From Rhodobacterales bacterium (GTDB lineage: Bacteria; Pseudomonadota; Alphaproteobacteria; Rhodobacterales; Rhodobacteraceae): 64,000 bases of DNA. Below the pieces are notes generated by a model. That model was not told the origin of the DNA. It saw only the letters and a program-made list of their open reading frames with translations, and made no database searches. Positions 37,354 to 47,069 of this stretch are shown here, in pieces. The stretch lies in the NCBI GenBank assembly GCA_002747035.1, contig PDRZ01000018.1:1-64000 (forward strand). Reading direction: 5' to 3'. Made by a program: the position numbers and the translations under genes. Each line of letters begins with the position of its first letter. The stretch's first letter is position 1.

Positions 37354-37385
37354 AGAGGGCGCCCGAAACGGACGCCCTCTCTCAT
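37354..37385 (-). terminator. Rho-independent terminator after pntB
   Basis: On the minus strand AGAGGGCGTCCG and CGGGCGCCCTCT pair around TTT (one mismatch), followed by TTGTTT. It lies about 25 bases after the pntB stop. Confidence 0.8.
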
Positions 37386-37403
37386 CTCGATTTGATCACC
37401 GGA

Positions 37404-38837
37404 TTACGAAATCAGGTTCAGCAACTGATCCAGCGACTGCTTCGCGTCGCCATAGAACATGCGCGTGTTCTCCTTGAAGAACAGCGGGTTTTCGATCCCG
37501 GAATATCCGGTGCCCTGGCCACGTTTGGACACGAACACCTGCTTGGATTTCCAGCATTCCAGAACCGGCATCCCGGCAATGGGGCTGTTGGGGTCTTCCT
37601 GTGCGGCCGGGTTCACGATGTCGTTGGACCCGATCACGATGGAAACATCGGTTTCCGGGAAGTCCTCGTTGATCTCATCCATCTCCAGCACGATGTCATA
37701 GGGCACCTTGGCCTCGGCCAGAAGCACGTTCATATGCCCGGGCAGACGACCGGCAACCGGGTGGATCGCGAACCGCACCTCTTTGCCCCTGGCACGCAGA
37801 CGACGGGTCAGCTCGGCCACGTTCTGCTGGGCCTGAGCCACAGCCATGCCGTAACCGGGGATGATGATGATGCTGTCGGCTTCTTCCAGGGCCGCAGCGA
37901 CGCCGTCGGCCTCGATTGCAACCTGTTCACCTTCGACTTCCATCGCCGGGCCCGTGGTGCCACCAAAGCCGCCCAGAATCACGCTGATAAAGGACCGGTT
38001 CATGGCCTTGCACATGATATAGGACAGGATCGCACCGGACGAACCAACCAAAGCGCCAACCACGATCAACAGATCGTTGCCAAGCGAGAAGCCGATCGCG
38101 GCCGCGGCCCACCCCGAATAGGAGTTCAGCATCGACACAACCACCGGCATATCCGCGCCACCGATGCCCATGATCAGGTGATACCCGATGAACAGCGCCG
38201 CCAGCGTCATGATGAACAGCGGGAGGAACCCACCAGTGTTGAAGTACCAGATCAGACAGATCACCGACAGGGCCGCCGCCCCCGCGTTCAGCAAGTGACC
38301 GCCGGGCAGCTTGGTTGCCGCGCTGTCCACCTTGCCCGCCAGCTTGCCATAGGCAATGACCGACCCGGTAAAGGTGACCGCACCGATAAAGATCCCAAGG
38401 AACAGCTCAACCCGCAGGATCGAGATTTCAACCCCGTCCTTCTTGGCCAACAACTTGGCAAAGCCTTCCAGACCCTTCCTGGTTTCTTCGTCCATGGCCA
38501 TGACCCGGCCCAGTTCGATATGGGCGATCAGCCCCACGAACACGGCGGCCAGACCAACAAGCGAGTGCATCGCCGCAACCAGTTCCGGCATCTGGGTCAT
38601 CTGCACCCGGTTGGCCAGTTGATAGCCAATGACGCCGCCCCCCGCGATCAGCACGATCGACAGCAGCCACAGGCCCGAACCGGGTCCGATCAGCGTTGCG
38701 GACACGGCCAGCGCCATGCCCACGATCCCATACCAGACGGCGCGCTTGGCGCTCTCTTGGCCCGAAAGTCCCCCCAGCGAAAGGATGAAGAGGACAGCAG
38801 CGACAACATAAGCCGCAGTGGTAAATCCGAATTCCAT
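37404..38837 (-). CDS. pntB: NAD(P) transhydrogenase subunit beta PntB
   Basis: This 477-residue membrane subunit has about nine transmembrane segments in the first 290 residues, then a C-terminal NADP-binding domain with [39 protein letters not shown] and [19 protein letters not shown]. With PntA it uses the proton gradient to make NADPH from NADH. It follows pntA by 13 bases. Confidence 0.97.
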   Translation of the reverse strand: MEFGFTTAAYVVAAVLFILSLGGLSGQESAKRAVWYGIVGMALAVSATLIGPGSGLWLLSIVLIAGGGVIGYQLANRVQMTQMPELVAAMHSLVGLAAVFVGLIAHIELGRVMAMDEETRKGLEGFAKLLAKKDGVEISILRVELFLGIFIGAVTFTGSVIAYGKLAGKVDSAATKLPGGHLLNAGAAALSVICLIWYFNTGGFLPLFIMTLAALFIGYHLIMGIGGADMPVVVSMLNSYSGWAAAAIGFSLGNDLLIVVGALVGSSGAILSYIMCKAMNRSFISVILGGFGGTTGPAMEVEGEQVAIEADGVAAALEEADSIIIIPGYGMAVAQAQQNVAELTRRLRARGKEVRFAIHPVAGRLPGHMNVLLAEAKVPYDIVLEMDEINEDFPETDVSIVIGSNDIVNPAAQEDPNSPIAGMPVLECWKSKQVFVSKRGQGTGYSGIENPLFFKENTRMFYGDAKQSLDQLLNLIS

Positions 38838-38850
38838 TTGTCCCGCTCCT

Positions 38851-40422
38851 TTAGGATTTCTGGAACATGGCGAGCATACGCCGTGTCACAAGGAAGCCGC
38901 CGAAGATGTTGATCCCGGCCATAAAGACACTGAGCGCCGCTAGAAGGATGACAAGGAAGCTCCCCGATCCGATCTGCATCAATGCGCCCAGAATGATGAT
39001 CGACGAAATCGCGTTCGTGACGGCCATCAACGGGGTGTGCAGCGAATGCGCCACGCCCCAGATCACCTGGAAGCCGACGAACACGGCCAGAACGAACACG
39101 ATAAAGTGCTGCATGAACGATGCCGGAGCCACCAGACCCACGCCCAGCAGCAACGCCGCGCCAATGGCAAGCAGGGTGACCTGTTGCCTGGTCTGCGCCT
39201 TGAACGCGGCCACTTCGGCGGCACGTTTCTCTTCCGGGGTCAGTTCCTTGACTTCGGCCTTGGGTTTGGCCGCGATGGCCTGAACCTTGGGCGGTGGCGG
39301 CGGGAAGGTGATTTCCTTGTCGAACGTCACCGTTGCACCACGGATCACGTCGTCTTCCATGTCATGATTGATCTGACCGTTCTTTTCCGGGGTCAGGTCG
39401 GTCATCATGTGACGGATGTTGGTGGCGTAAAGCGTGGAGGCCTGCGCCGCCATCCGCGACGGGAAGTCGGTGTAACCGATGATGGTCACGCCATTCTCGG
39501 TCACGATCTTTTCGTCCATGACCGTCTGTTTACAGTTGCCCCCCTTTTCGGCGGCAAGGTCAACGATGACCGAACCCGGCTTCATGGCCGCAACCATGTC
39601 CTCGGTCCACAGTTCGGGCGCTTCGCGGTTCGGGATCAACGCGGTGGTGATCACAATATCCACCTCGGGGGCCAGTTCGCGGAATTTGGCCAACTGGGCC
39701 TCGCGGAACTCGGGGCTGGACACGGCAGCATAGCCACCGGTGGCCGCGCCGTCCTGCTGGTCCTCTTCGAAATCAAGGTACACGAATTCGGCACCCATGG
39801 ATTCAACCTGCTCGGCCACTTCCGGGCGCACGTCAAATGCCAGGGTGATCGCGCCAAGCGAGGTCGACGTTCCAATCGCGGCCAGACCGGCCACACCGGC
39901 ACCGACAACCAGAACCTTGGCCGGGGGCACCTTGCCCGCCGCCGTGATCTGACCCGTGAAGAACCGGCCAAAGTTGTTGCCTGCCTCGATCACCGCGCGA
40001 TAGCCGGCGATGTTGGCCATGGAGCTAAGCGCATCCATCTTCTGAGCACGCGAAATACGCGGCACCATTTCCATGGCCATGACGTTGGCGCCCTTCCTGG
40101 CGGCCGTTTCCATGCCTTTTTCATTGGCACCGGGGTTGAAGAACGAAATCAGCGTCTGACCTGCGCGCAAGCGCTTCATTTCGGTCGCATCGGGTTGACG
40201 CACCTTGGCGACGATATCGGCGGCCTTCCACAATGCGGCGGCGGTTTTCACCACCTCGACACCGGCTTCCTGATAGGCCGCGTCGGAAAAGCCTGCATTG
40301 GCCCCCGCCCCGGTTTCGATGACACATTCATAACCCAGCTTCTGTAGCTGTTTGGCCGAGTCCGGAGTCATCGCAACGCGATTCTCCCCCTCGAATACCT
40401 CTTTGGGTGTTCCGATTTTCAC
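38851..40422 (-). CDS. pntA: NAD(P) transhydrogenase subunit alpha PntA
   Basis: This 523-residue subunit has the NAD-binding domain in residues 1-390 ([54 protein letters not shown]). A linker follows with FPPPPPKVQ, then four C-terminal membrane segments. The single-chain form of alpha with its own membrane part is present. It pairs with PntB downstream. Confidence 0.97.
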   Translation of the reverse strand: MKIGTPKEVFEGENRVAMTPDSAKQLQKLGYECVIETGAGANAGFSDAAYQEAGVEVVKTAAALWKAADIVAKVRQPDATEMKRLRAGQTLISFFNPGANEKGMETAARKGANVMAMEMVPRISRAQKMDALSSMANIAGYRAVIEAGNNFGRFFTGQITAAGKVPPAKVLVVGAGVAGLAAIGTSTSLGAITLAFDVRPEVAEQVESMGAEFVYLDFEEDQQDGAATGGYAAVSSPEFREAQLAKFRELAPEVDIVITTALIPNREAPELWTEDMVAAMKPGSVIVDLAAEKGGNCKQTVMDEKIVTENGVTIIGYTDFPSRMAAQASTLYATNIRHMMTDLTPEKNGQINHDMEDDVIRGATVTFDKEITFPPPPPKVQAIAAKPKAEVKELTPEEKRAAEVAAFKAQTRQQVTLLAIGAALLLGVGLVAPASFMQHFIVFVLAVFVGFQVIWGVAHSLHTPLMAVTNAISSIIILGALMQIGSGSFLVILLAALSVFMAGINIFGGFLVTRRMLAMFQKS

Positions 40423-40631
40423 CTGTCCTGGTCCCTTCCTGACTTGTCCCCGGGGGCCAGCCCCGAAATCTCACTTTGCGACATGGGCCGCGCGGTTGAT
40501 GCGGCTTATGTCATATTTTTCTCGTATCCCCGAATGTCGGAATGTCGCATTTCGCGTATTCCAGCGTTTGTTTCTCCGATTCTCGCTGCAGTGCAGCTTT
40601 GCCATCTGAATGCAAATCCCGCCCGCAGGAG

Positions 40632-41084
40632 TCAAACCCAACGCCGCGTCTTTTGGCAGTAGCGCGCGAAATCGGCGCGGAACTTGCGCCGCAGACGATC
40701 CTCTTCGGGAATGATAAAGTGTTTTTCGATCCACCAGACGAAAACCGGGATCAGAGGCAGCGACAGAACCGCATCCCAATAAAGGATGAACCCGGCCAGA
40801 ATCATCGCATCGCCCAGATAGATCGGATTGCGCGATCGGGTGAAAACCCCGCTTTGCACCAACCGATCCGCCTCGCGATGGGGGATCAACGTGGTTTTCA
40901 TCCGCTGGAATTCATAAATCGCCAGCGCCAGAAGAACGAAACCGCCCCCCACCAGCAGCCCGCCCAGAAGATCGGCCAGCACAGGGCCGAAATTCAACCC
41001 CATGGGGTAACAGGTCTTTTGCACCCAAGCGACACCAAGGCAGAGGACAAGCCAGACCGGCGGAATATCAAGCCACTGTTTCAT
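40632..41084 (-). CDS. Isoprenylcysteine carboxyl methyltransferase-family (ICMT/phospholipid methyltransferase-like) protein
   Basis: This 150-residue protein has three or four membrane segments. It ends with the ICMT-type cofactor block RSRNPIYLGDAMILAGFILY and HFIIPEEDRLRRKF...ARYCQKTRRW. These enzymes methylate membrane-associated substrates with SAM. The ATG at 41084 overlaps the stop of a 30-codon ORF encoded just before. Confidence 0.85.
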   Translation of the reverse strand: MKQWLDIPPVWLVLCLGVAWVQKTCYPMGLNFGPVLADLLGGLLVGGGFVLLALAIYEFQRMKTTLIPHREADRLVQSGVFTRSRNPIYLGDAMILAGFILYWDAVLSLPLIPVFVWWIEKHFIIPEEDRLRRKFRADFARYCQKTRRWV

Positions 41085-41173
41085 TCGGGGCTATATGACG
41101 CGTCTTTGCGCCATCCTTCAAGCCCGCTTTGCAGGGCCGACGCCGTCAGCCCCGCAAGCGCAACGGCCTTCAT
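41081..41173 (-). CDS. Putative small protein of 30 residues, coupled on both sides
   Basis: A minus-strand ORF starts at the ATG at 41173 and runs MKAVALAGLTASALQSGLEG, then WRKDASYSPE, to TGA at 41081. Its ATG overlaps the stop of the metallo-beta-lactamase-fold gene (TGA), and its own TGA overlaps the ICMT start (ATGA both times). Such perfect double coupling is hard to get by chance. The N-terminal half is mildly hydrophobic. It may be a real tiny protein or a coupling relay. Confidence 0.4.
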   Translation of the reverse strand: MKAVALAGLTASALQSGLEGWRKDASYSPE

Positions 41174-42117
41174 TCCCATTCCATTTCCTCGAACACACGG
41201 CCCGCGTTTTTGGTGGCCAGCTCTTCGAACGTATCCAGATTTTTCCACCGTTCCTGATCCACGTAATAGGCCCCGGCCAGATCACCGCCCGCCTCGATAT
41301 GCGCGCCCACCTTTTCACGCAGATCGGCAAGATAGTCGCGGGTATACCGCGTCACCTGAGCTAGGTTGGTGGGGTGGCCGTGGCCCGGAATGACATAGGT
41401 GGGGTTCAGCGGCATGAGCCCTTCTTCAAAGGTTTCAATCCAGCACCTGGTGCAGATCCCTTCAAAAATCGGCAGCATCCGTTCGTGGAACGCGATGTCC
41501 CCGGCGATCATCATGCCCCATTGCGGGATCCACACCTGCGTGTCGCCCGGATCGTGGGCCGGGCCAAGGTGCAGCACCTCGATGGTCACGCCGCCAAGGG
41601 TGATCACCTCCTTGTCGCTGAAACTGCGCGACGGGGTGACGATCCGTGTGCCTTCTGCGCGGTCGCGATTATACCGCTGCATGTTCTGCAAAATCTGATC
41701 GGACTTTTCCTTGAAATCGGCAATCGCGTCTTCATGGGCCAGAATCTCGACCCCCTGATCCAGCCAGTAGGAATTGCCCAGCATCGCGTGGCCCTGCCCG
41801 TTTTCGTTGATCACCAACACCACGGGCTTGTCCGTCACCGCCTTGATTTCGTCATGCAGCGCCTTGGCCAGCCGGGCCGAGGCACCGCCATTCACCACGA
41901 CCACGCCTTCATCGGTGACAATGAAGCTGAGGTTGTTGTTATGCCCGGCATTTTCATAGGTGGGCGGGGCGGTGGCTCCGATGGCCGAAAACACGTGCGG
42001 GATCACTTCAACCGGCTTGGAATACAGTTCGGATTGCGGGTATTGATCGGCGATATCTTCGCTGGCACCGGCAGTGGTTGCAACAAACGCAGCGATCAGG
42101 GCGGCTTTGAATTTCAT
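41170..42117 (-). CDS. Secreted metallo-beta-lactamase-fold protein with a half-lost metal site (quinoprotein-relay type)
   Basis: This 315-residue protein has a signal peptide (MKFKAALIAAFVATTAGA, cleavage after GA). The ATG at 42117 has GGAGGAGAG before it. The fold blocks are present: TDEGVVVVNGGASARLAKAL, HLGPAHDPGDTQVW, MIAGDIAFHERMLP and YVIPGHGHPT. The usual zinc motif (HxHxDH) is replaced in INENGQGHAMLGN, so the first half of the metal site is gone while the second half stays. It probably binds one metal or none. Confidence 0.85.
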   Translation of the reverse strand: MKFKAALIAAFVATTAGASEDIADQYPQSELYSKPVEVIPHVFSAIGATAPPTYENAGHNNNLSFIVTDEGVVVVNGGASARLAKALHDEIKAVTDKPVVLVINENGQGHAMLGNSYWLDQGVEILAHEDAIADFKEKSDQILQNMQRYNRDRAEGTRIVTPSRSFSDKEVITLGGVTIEVLHLGPAHDPGDTQVWIPQWGMMIAGDIAFHERMLPIFEGICTRCWIETFEEGLMPLNPTYVIPGHGHPTNLAQVTRYTRDYLADLREKVGAHIEAGGDLAGAYYVDQERWKNLDTFEELATKNAGRVFEEMEWE

Positions 42118-42349
42118 CTGGCTCTCCTCCAAGGTTTCACCCCTTATACTTATTCAAATCCCTGAATGTCTAGTCAGCACAACCCGTTTCCCGTTTTCAT
42201 TCTCAACGCGACCGCGCCCTTCCTTTCGTAATCCCCCGTCACCCGCCTCCCCCGGAGAGAAAGTGACGGAACGGCGTATCTTGTCACCTCCCATCCTTTG
42301 CAGCCACTCTGACAGCAATTGAAACCGGCACTGAAAACGGGAGAGAGAT

Positions 42350-43102
42350 ATGTCATTGAAGGGTAAACACGCACTGGTCACCGGCGGCGGCACCGGGATC
42401 GGCCTGGCCATCGCGCGGGCGCTGGCGGCAGATGGGGCACAGGTCACCATCACCGGGCGGCGCAAAGAGGTGTTGGACGCACAATCCGGCAACGGGCTTC
42501 ACGGCATGGTCATGGACGTGGATGACGAAAGCTCGATCATCGACGTGACGGCGGCGGCGGTCAAGGCGCGCGGCCCGGTTCAGGTCTGTGTCGCCAATGC
42601 GGGCATCGCCATTGGGCGCAAGGCGTACAAGACCGAACTGAGCTTCTGGCGTCAGATCATGCGCACCAATCTGGACGGTGTGTTTCTGACCATCCGCGAA
42701 TCCCTGCATTCGATGATGGAAACCGATTACGGACGGGTGATCGCGATTTCCTCCATGGCCGGTCTGCGCGGTATGCCGGGGGGCGGTGCCTATTCGGCCT
42801 CCAAACACGGGGTCATCGGGCTGATGCGCTCATTGTCCGAAGACTATCTGGGGTCCCCCATCACCTTCAATTCGCTCTGCCCCGCCTATGTGGATACACC
42901 CATCGTGTCCAAAGGGGCCAAAGACATCTCAAAACGCGCCGGGATCGACGAAGAACAGGCGCTTCAGATCATGGTCAAGGCCAACCGCCACAAACGGCTG
43001 ATCGCCCCGGAAGAGGTGGCCGAAGCCGCCATGTGGCTGTGCCACCCCATGTCCAGCAGCGTGAATGGTCAGGAAATCCAGATCGCGGGCGGGTCGCTCT
43101 GA
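42350..43102 (+). CDS. Short-chain dehydrogenase/reductase (3-hydroxybutyrate-dehydrogenase-like)
   Basis: This 250-residue SDR has TGGGTGIGLAIARALAADG (NAD(P) fold), the NAG motif VANAGIAIG, the catalytic Ser-Tyr-Lys in ISSMAGLRG and AYSASKHGV, and the C-terminal WLCHPMSSSVNGQEIQIAGG. The ATG has GGGAGAGA before it. The substrate is not fixed by sequence. Confidence 0.9.
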   Translation: MSLKGKHALVTGGGTGIGLAIARALAADGAQVTITGRRKEVLDAQSGNGLHGMVMDVDDESSIIDVTAAAVKARGPVQVCVANAGIAIGRKAYKTELSFWRQIMRTNLDGVFLTIRESLHSMMETDYGRVIAISSMAGLRGMPGGGAYSASKHGVIGLMRSLSEDYLGSPITFNSLCPAYVDTPIVSKGAKDISKRAGIDEEQALQIMVKANRHKRLIAPEEVAEAAMWLCHPMSSSVNGQEIQIAGGSL

Positions 43103-43115
43103 TCCCTCAACTTTG

Positions 43116-43163
43116 GGACCGCGTGTTGCTATGGGGGTGACCCCGGTCGCAACACGCGGTTCC
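43116..43163. terminator. Long hairpin after the SDR gene (possible terminator, no T run)
   Basis: GGACCGCGTGTTGC (43116-43129) and GCAACACGCGGTTCC (43149-43163) pair with one small mismatch around about 19 bases. No T run follows. It may be a transcript end, an RNA stabiliser or a repeat. Confidence 0.5.
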
Positions 43164-43526
43164 GTTATCTGCCCGTTACCCGGTTGCCTGGCCGAAACGG
43201 GTCAGTTGCATTTACCGCTTTGTGCAAGCGCCTTTTGCGCATACTCCACCCGTTTGGACAGCGACAACGGGCGCGGCCATTTGCACAGCCCCTAGTCCTC
43301 GCGTGACAGGTACAGCTGCGCAGGTCGACACGGGAAAAGAACCCCGGCCAGCCCAACAGCGTCGGCCAGTGACATCAGGAACAGAAAGCGTTAAAGCGTT
43401 ACCTTAACCTGAGACAGAGAAAAGGGCGAACGCTTTATCCATCCAAACCCGGCAGATCGCAGCGTTGTATTGCCTGTCAGATCGCGGATAATGTCCCGAT
43501 GACACACCATGTTACAGGAGCGAGCT
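43164..43526. other. Gene-free region between the SDR gene and mmcQ
   Basis: About 360 bases hold one palindromic repeat (43391-43438). No coding sequence is seen on either strand. Confidence 0.55.
43391..43438. repeat. Intergenic palindromic repeat, core type C
   Basis: The outer arms TTAAAGCGTT and AACGCTTTA enclose a core with CTTAACCTGAGACAGAG and AAAAGGGCG. The same core recurs at 49938-49980. Confidence 0.7.
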
Positions 43527-43883
43527 TTGACCCGCGATGAATTCAACACGTTCTGCGCCGCCCTGCCCGCCACCACCCATGTGGTACAATGGGGTAATTC
43601 GGATGTGTGGAAGGTGGGGGGCAAGGTGTTTGCGCTTTGCGGCTGGGCGGAAGAGCGGGATGCCTTCACCTTCAAATGCTCCGATATCGCGTTCGAGGTG
43701 CTACAGGACACGCCCGGCATCCGCCCCGCGCCTTATCTGGCCAGCCGGGGGATGAAGTGGTTGCAGCAATATGATCTGCCCGGTCTTTCGGACGAGGAGT
43801 TAAAGGCGCATATTCGGGCCTCTTATGACATGATCGCGGCCAAGCTGACGAAAAAGCTGCGCCGCGAACTGGGATTTGACTAA
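43527..43883 (+). CDS. mmcQ: MmcQ/YjbR family DNA-binding protein, TTG start
   Basis: This protein of about 118 residues has the MmcQ/YjbR fold: RDEFNTFCAALPATTHVVQW, VFALCGWAEERDAFTFKC, PGIRPAPYLASRGMKWLQ and LRRELGFD at the end. AGGAG (43516-43520) lies six bases before the TTG at 43527, so TTG is preferred. The upstream ATG at 43509 has no site. The family's role is unclear. Confidence 0.85.
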   Translation: MTRDEFNTFCAALPATTHVVQWGNSDVWKVGGKVFALCGWAEERDAFTFKCSDIAFEVLQDTPGIRPAPYLASRGMKWLQQYDLPGLSDEELKAHIRASYDMIAAKLTKKLRRELGFD

Positions 43884-44319
43884 AGCCGTCGCGCCGCACC
43901 CTCGCCCGTCCTTACGTCCGGTCTCGGAGTTTTGCAGCGGCCCGCAACGCCTTGCTCTGTTCCTGCCTCCTGACCCTGTCTGCCCGCTGCGATGGGGGTC
44001 GCCCGGTGGCGAAACACTCCCCTGCCACAATTGACCGCAACAAATCCCGCCTTTTTGCGAGGATTGATGCCCGATGGGAAACCTGACGGGCTGTTGGCAG
44101 GGTCTGACTCTCTGTTCAATGCTCTCAAAGGGGATTTCCGGCCTCATTCCTGCCACATGTCGCCGGTTTCGCCGCAATTCGAACAGGTTCGTCGAAAACT
44201 TACCTTAAATGCCGCCCAATCCTGCCGCCGTTCGACTGTATCCATATTGGAAACAAGCCCGGCAAAATTCGGGAAATCAGGGAAAACCCCTATCGAGCAA
44301 ACAGAAAGTTGCAGGGCCA
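43884..44319. other. Gene-free region upstream of the RTX/Hint gene
   Basis: No gene is seen in these 436 bases. It presumably carries the promoter of the large secreted protein, but I cannot recognise a specific site. Confidence 0.5.
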
Positions 44320-46785
44320 ATGGCGACGATGAACACAGGACTGGGTGGACCGGCAGGATACGGCGAGAACGTCTTTTCCTCGACCGCCAAGGCCACGGGC
44401 AACAATGATGACGGGGCGGTGGCGGTTGACGTCACCTCGGTTTTCGGTGCCTCTGGTATCGACTTCTACGGCACGTCCTACACAACGATCTATATCAACT
44501 CAAACGGGGTGATCAGCTTTGGCGCGGCGCAAACCGGCTATTGGCCTGCGCTGGCATCGACCTCGACCCCCCTGCTGGCACCGTTCTGGGCCGATATAAA
44601 CATCAACTCCGGCGGCGAGATCTATTGGGATATTGATCCGGCAAACGGAGCGATCACCATCACCTGGGATGGCGTGGCCCCCTATTCAGGCAGCGGTACG
44701 AATTCGTTTCAGGTGGTGCTGACCTCGACCGGATCGGGCGGGTTTGACGCCGAATTCATCTATGAAGACATCCAATGGACCTCGGGCGGCAGTGGCACGG
44801 CCCAGACCGGGTTCACCGATGGCGGATCCAACGACACCACGTTCGAAGGGTCCGGCAATGCGACGATCCTGTCGAACTATGAAAACAACGATTTCGACAA
44901 TGGTGACCCCAACGGGGTGTATTCAATCAGCGTGATCAATGGCGAACCCTATGCGGGCGACGGGATTGTTCAGGGCACCGGGGCCGCCGAGCTGATCGAC
45001 GGTACATATACGGATGCCCAGGGCGACGGGATCGACAGTGGGTTTGGCACCGGCGCGGACGGCTATGACGACAGCGTCACCGCAGGGGCCGGCAATGACA
45101 CCGTCTTTGGTCAGGCCGGTGGTGACACGCTGGAAGGTGAGGCCGGGAATGATGTGCTTTACGGCGATTTCAACGGCACACCCCCGACCCTGTCGGAAGA
45201 GCTGAACTGGAACACGCTTGGCGCGGACGGCACCAGCCTTGCCAGCGGGGTGAGCACCTCGACCGGGCAGATGGAGGTGTCGGTTTCCTTCACCGATGAT
45301 GGCAACAACAACGCCACCTACCGGGTGGAAACCAGCAACACGCAATATGTCGGCACAGGCGAGCCGTTTTCCACGTCTTCGTCCTTGCGTCTATTTGGTA
45401 CCGGCGACGCGGATACCTCGACCACCACAATCAACTTTGCGGCGTCTACATCTATCTATGCGGATGAGGCAGAGAATGTCACCTTCCGTATCAACGATCT
45501 GGATTGGGGTAACGGCAATCACCAGGACCGGGTGACGGTCAACGCCTATGACGCCGATGGCAATGCGGTCGCAGTGTCACTGACGCCCGGGGCCGGGGAC
45601 AGCCTGTCGGGCAATACCGTAACGGCCGGGACAACGGCAGAATCCCCCAGTGACGCGGGCGGATCGACTCTGGTTGATATCGCGGGTCCCGTCGCCCGGA
45701 TCGAAATCATCTACTATAACGCGCTGGCGGGGAACCCGGCCACCCACGCGGTGTATGTGACCGATCTGCATTATGACGTGGTCGCTTCGGCCAATGTCGG
45801 CGGCGACGATTCGCTGGATGGCGGAGCGGGCAATGATGCGCTTTATGGGGAAGATGGCGACGATACCCTACTGGGCGGAACCGGGCTTGATACCCTGACA
45901 GGGGGCGCGGGCGACGACCTGCTCTACATCGCACAAGGAGATATCGCCACAGGGGATGGGGGTGAAGACCTGTTCATCGTCACCGACTATGGCGACGCGG
46001 GCGCGGGCACGATCACTATCGACGGGAGCACCACGGATGAACCGGGGGGGGATACGCTTGACCTGAACGGGTTGGCGGATCGCACCACGCTGTCCATGAC
46101 CGCCTCGGCCATCGACCCGGATGGGTTTGACGGCTCGGTCACGCTGACGGACGGAACCGTTCTGACCTTCTCGAATATCGAGAACATCATATGTTTCACC
46201 GCCGGCACCCGGATCCTGACCGAACGCGGCGAAGTGGCGATCGAACAGCTGAAGGCCGGGGACAAGGTGATGACCGCTGACCACGGCGCACAACCGATCC
46301 GCTGGATCGGGCAAAGCACAGTGCCCGCGATGGGCAAACTGGCCCCGATCTTTGTTCCCGCCCACCGGTTGCCGGGGGCGAAACGTGGGCTTCTGGTGTC
46401 GCCCCAGCACCGATTTGCCTTTGGCCACTGGCAGGCGGAACTGATGTTTGGTGAAGACGAGGTCTTTGTGTCCGCTACCCATATGGAAGACGGTCATGAC
46501 GTTCTGCGTATGCCCTGTGCCTCGGTGACCTATTTCCATATCCTGCTGGACCGGCACGAAGTCATCTTTGCCGAAGGGGCGGCAACCGAAAGCTTCCATG
46601 CGGGTGAAACCGGGATGCAGGCCCTCAGCGGACCCGCGCGCGAAGAGCTTTATAAAGCGATGCCGGAGTTGCGCGACGATCTTGGGGCGCACGGACCAAC
46701 CGCCCGTCGGGTGCTGCGCAAACACGAGGCCGCGCTGTTGCTGCCCCATCTATCGCCGCAACCGGATTGGCAAATGGTGGCCTGA
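44320..46785 (+). CDS. Secreted RTX protein with NIDO-like N-terminus and C-terminal Hint domain
   Basis: This 821-residue acidic protein starts MATMNTGLGGPAGYGENVFS and has no signal peptide, as expected for type I secretion. Residues 30-190 resemble a NIDO-type domain (TTIYINSNGVISFGAAQTG, PLLAPFWADININSGG). Ca-binding RTX repeats (GAGNDTVFGQAGGDTLEG, GAGNDALYGEDGDDTLLGG) lie near residues 250-290 and 490-545, with a middle beta-sandwich-like stretch. A Hint/hedgehog-intein domain begins at Cys625 (CFTAGTRILTERGEVAIE). Roseobacters carry many such proteins. The gene's role in attachment is inferred. Confidence 0.88.
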   Translation: MATMNTGLGGPAGYGENVFSSTAKATGNNDDGAVAVDVTSVFGASGIDFYGTSYTTIYINSNGVISFGAAQTGYWPALASTSTPLLAPFWADININSGGEIYWDIDPANGAITITWDGVAPYSGSGTNSFQVVLTSTGSGGFDAEFIYEDIQWTSGGSGTAQTGFTDGGSNDTTFEGSGNATILSNYENNDFDNGDPNGVYSISVINGEPYAGDGIVQGTGAAELIDGTYTDAQGDGIDSGFGTGADGYDDSVTAGAGNDTVFGQAGGDTLEGEAGNDVLYGDFNGTPPTLSEELNWNTLGADGTSLASGVSTSTGQMEVSVSFTDDGNNNATYRVETSNTQYVGTGEPFSTSSSLRLFGTGDADTSTTTINFAASTSIYADEAENVTFRINDLDWGNGNHQDRVTVNAYDADGNAVAVSLTPGAGDSLSGNTVTAGTTAESPSDAGGSTLVDIAGPVARIEIIYYNALAGNPATHAVYVTDLHYDVVASANVGGDDSLDGGAGNDALYGEDGDDTLLGGTGLDTLTGGAGDDLLYIAQGDIATGDGGEDLFIVTDYGDAGAGTITIDGSTTDEPGGDTLDLNGLADRTTLSMTASAIDPDGFDGSVTLTDGTVLTFSNIENIICFTAGTRILTERGEVAIEQLKAGDKVMTADHGAQPIRWIGQSTVPAMGKLAPIFVPAHRLPGAKRGLLVSPQHRFAFGHWQAELMFGEDEVFVSATHMEDGHDVLRMPCASVTYFHILLDRHEVIFAEGAATESFHAGETGMQALSGPAREELYKAMPELRDDLGAHGPTARRVLRKHEAALLLPHLSPQPDWQMVA

Positions 46786-46909
46786 CCTTTGGTGCCGTCG
46801 ATCTTGTGGTGCAGCCGGTCTTGACCACACCAGAGTAAGGACCAGAACAAGGGAACAGCCCGCAGTTTCGCATCCCCCCTTCGGGGCGCTGCCGCCTGCG
46901 GCGGGCGGG

Positions 46910-46954
46910 GGCGTTTATCCAGACGCGCGCAGCGCGCGCGTCTGGATAAACGCC
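46910..46954. repeat. Perfect 21-bp palindrome with a 3-base loop
   Basis: The arm GGCGTTTATCCAGACGCGC extends to 21 bases and is repeated exactly in reverse complement after AGC (46910-46930 and 46934-46954). It sits in the gap between the convergent RTX and glycosyltransferase genes. It could be a bidirectional terminator without a T run, or a repeat element. Confidence 0.6.
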
Positions 46955-47069
46955 GGGCCCAACCAACGAGGATTGCGCACAAGCGCAACCGCACCGGGCG
47001 GGAGAGCCCCCTTGCGGGTTTGTGCCTCCCAAAGGGGCAAAAAGGAGCAAGAAAGGACAAATCCCCCGG

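Noticed and set aside
36849-38912. 687-codon plus-strand ORF opposite pntB
   Set aside because: It is the antisense of pntB, with shadow-type His/Gln/Arg-rich composition.
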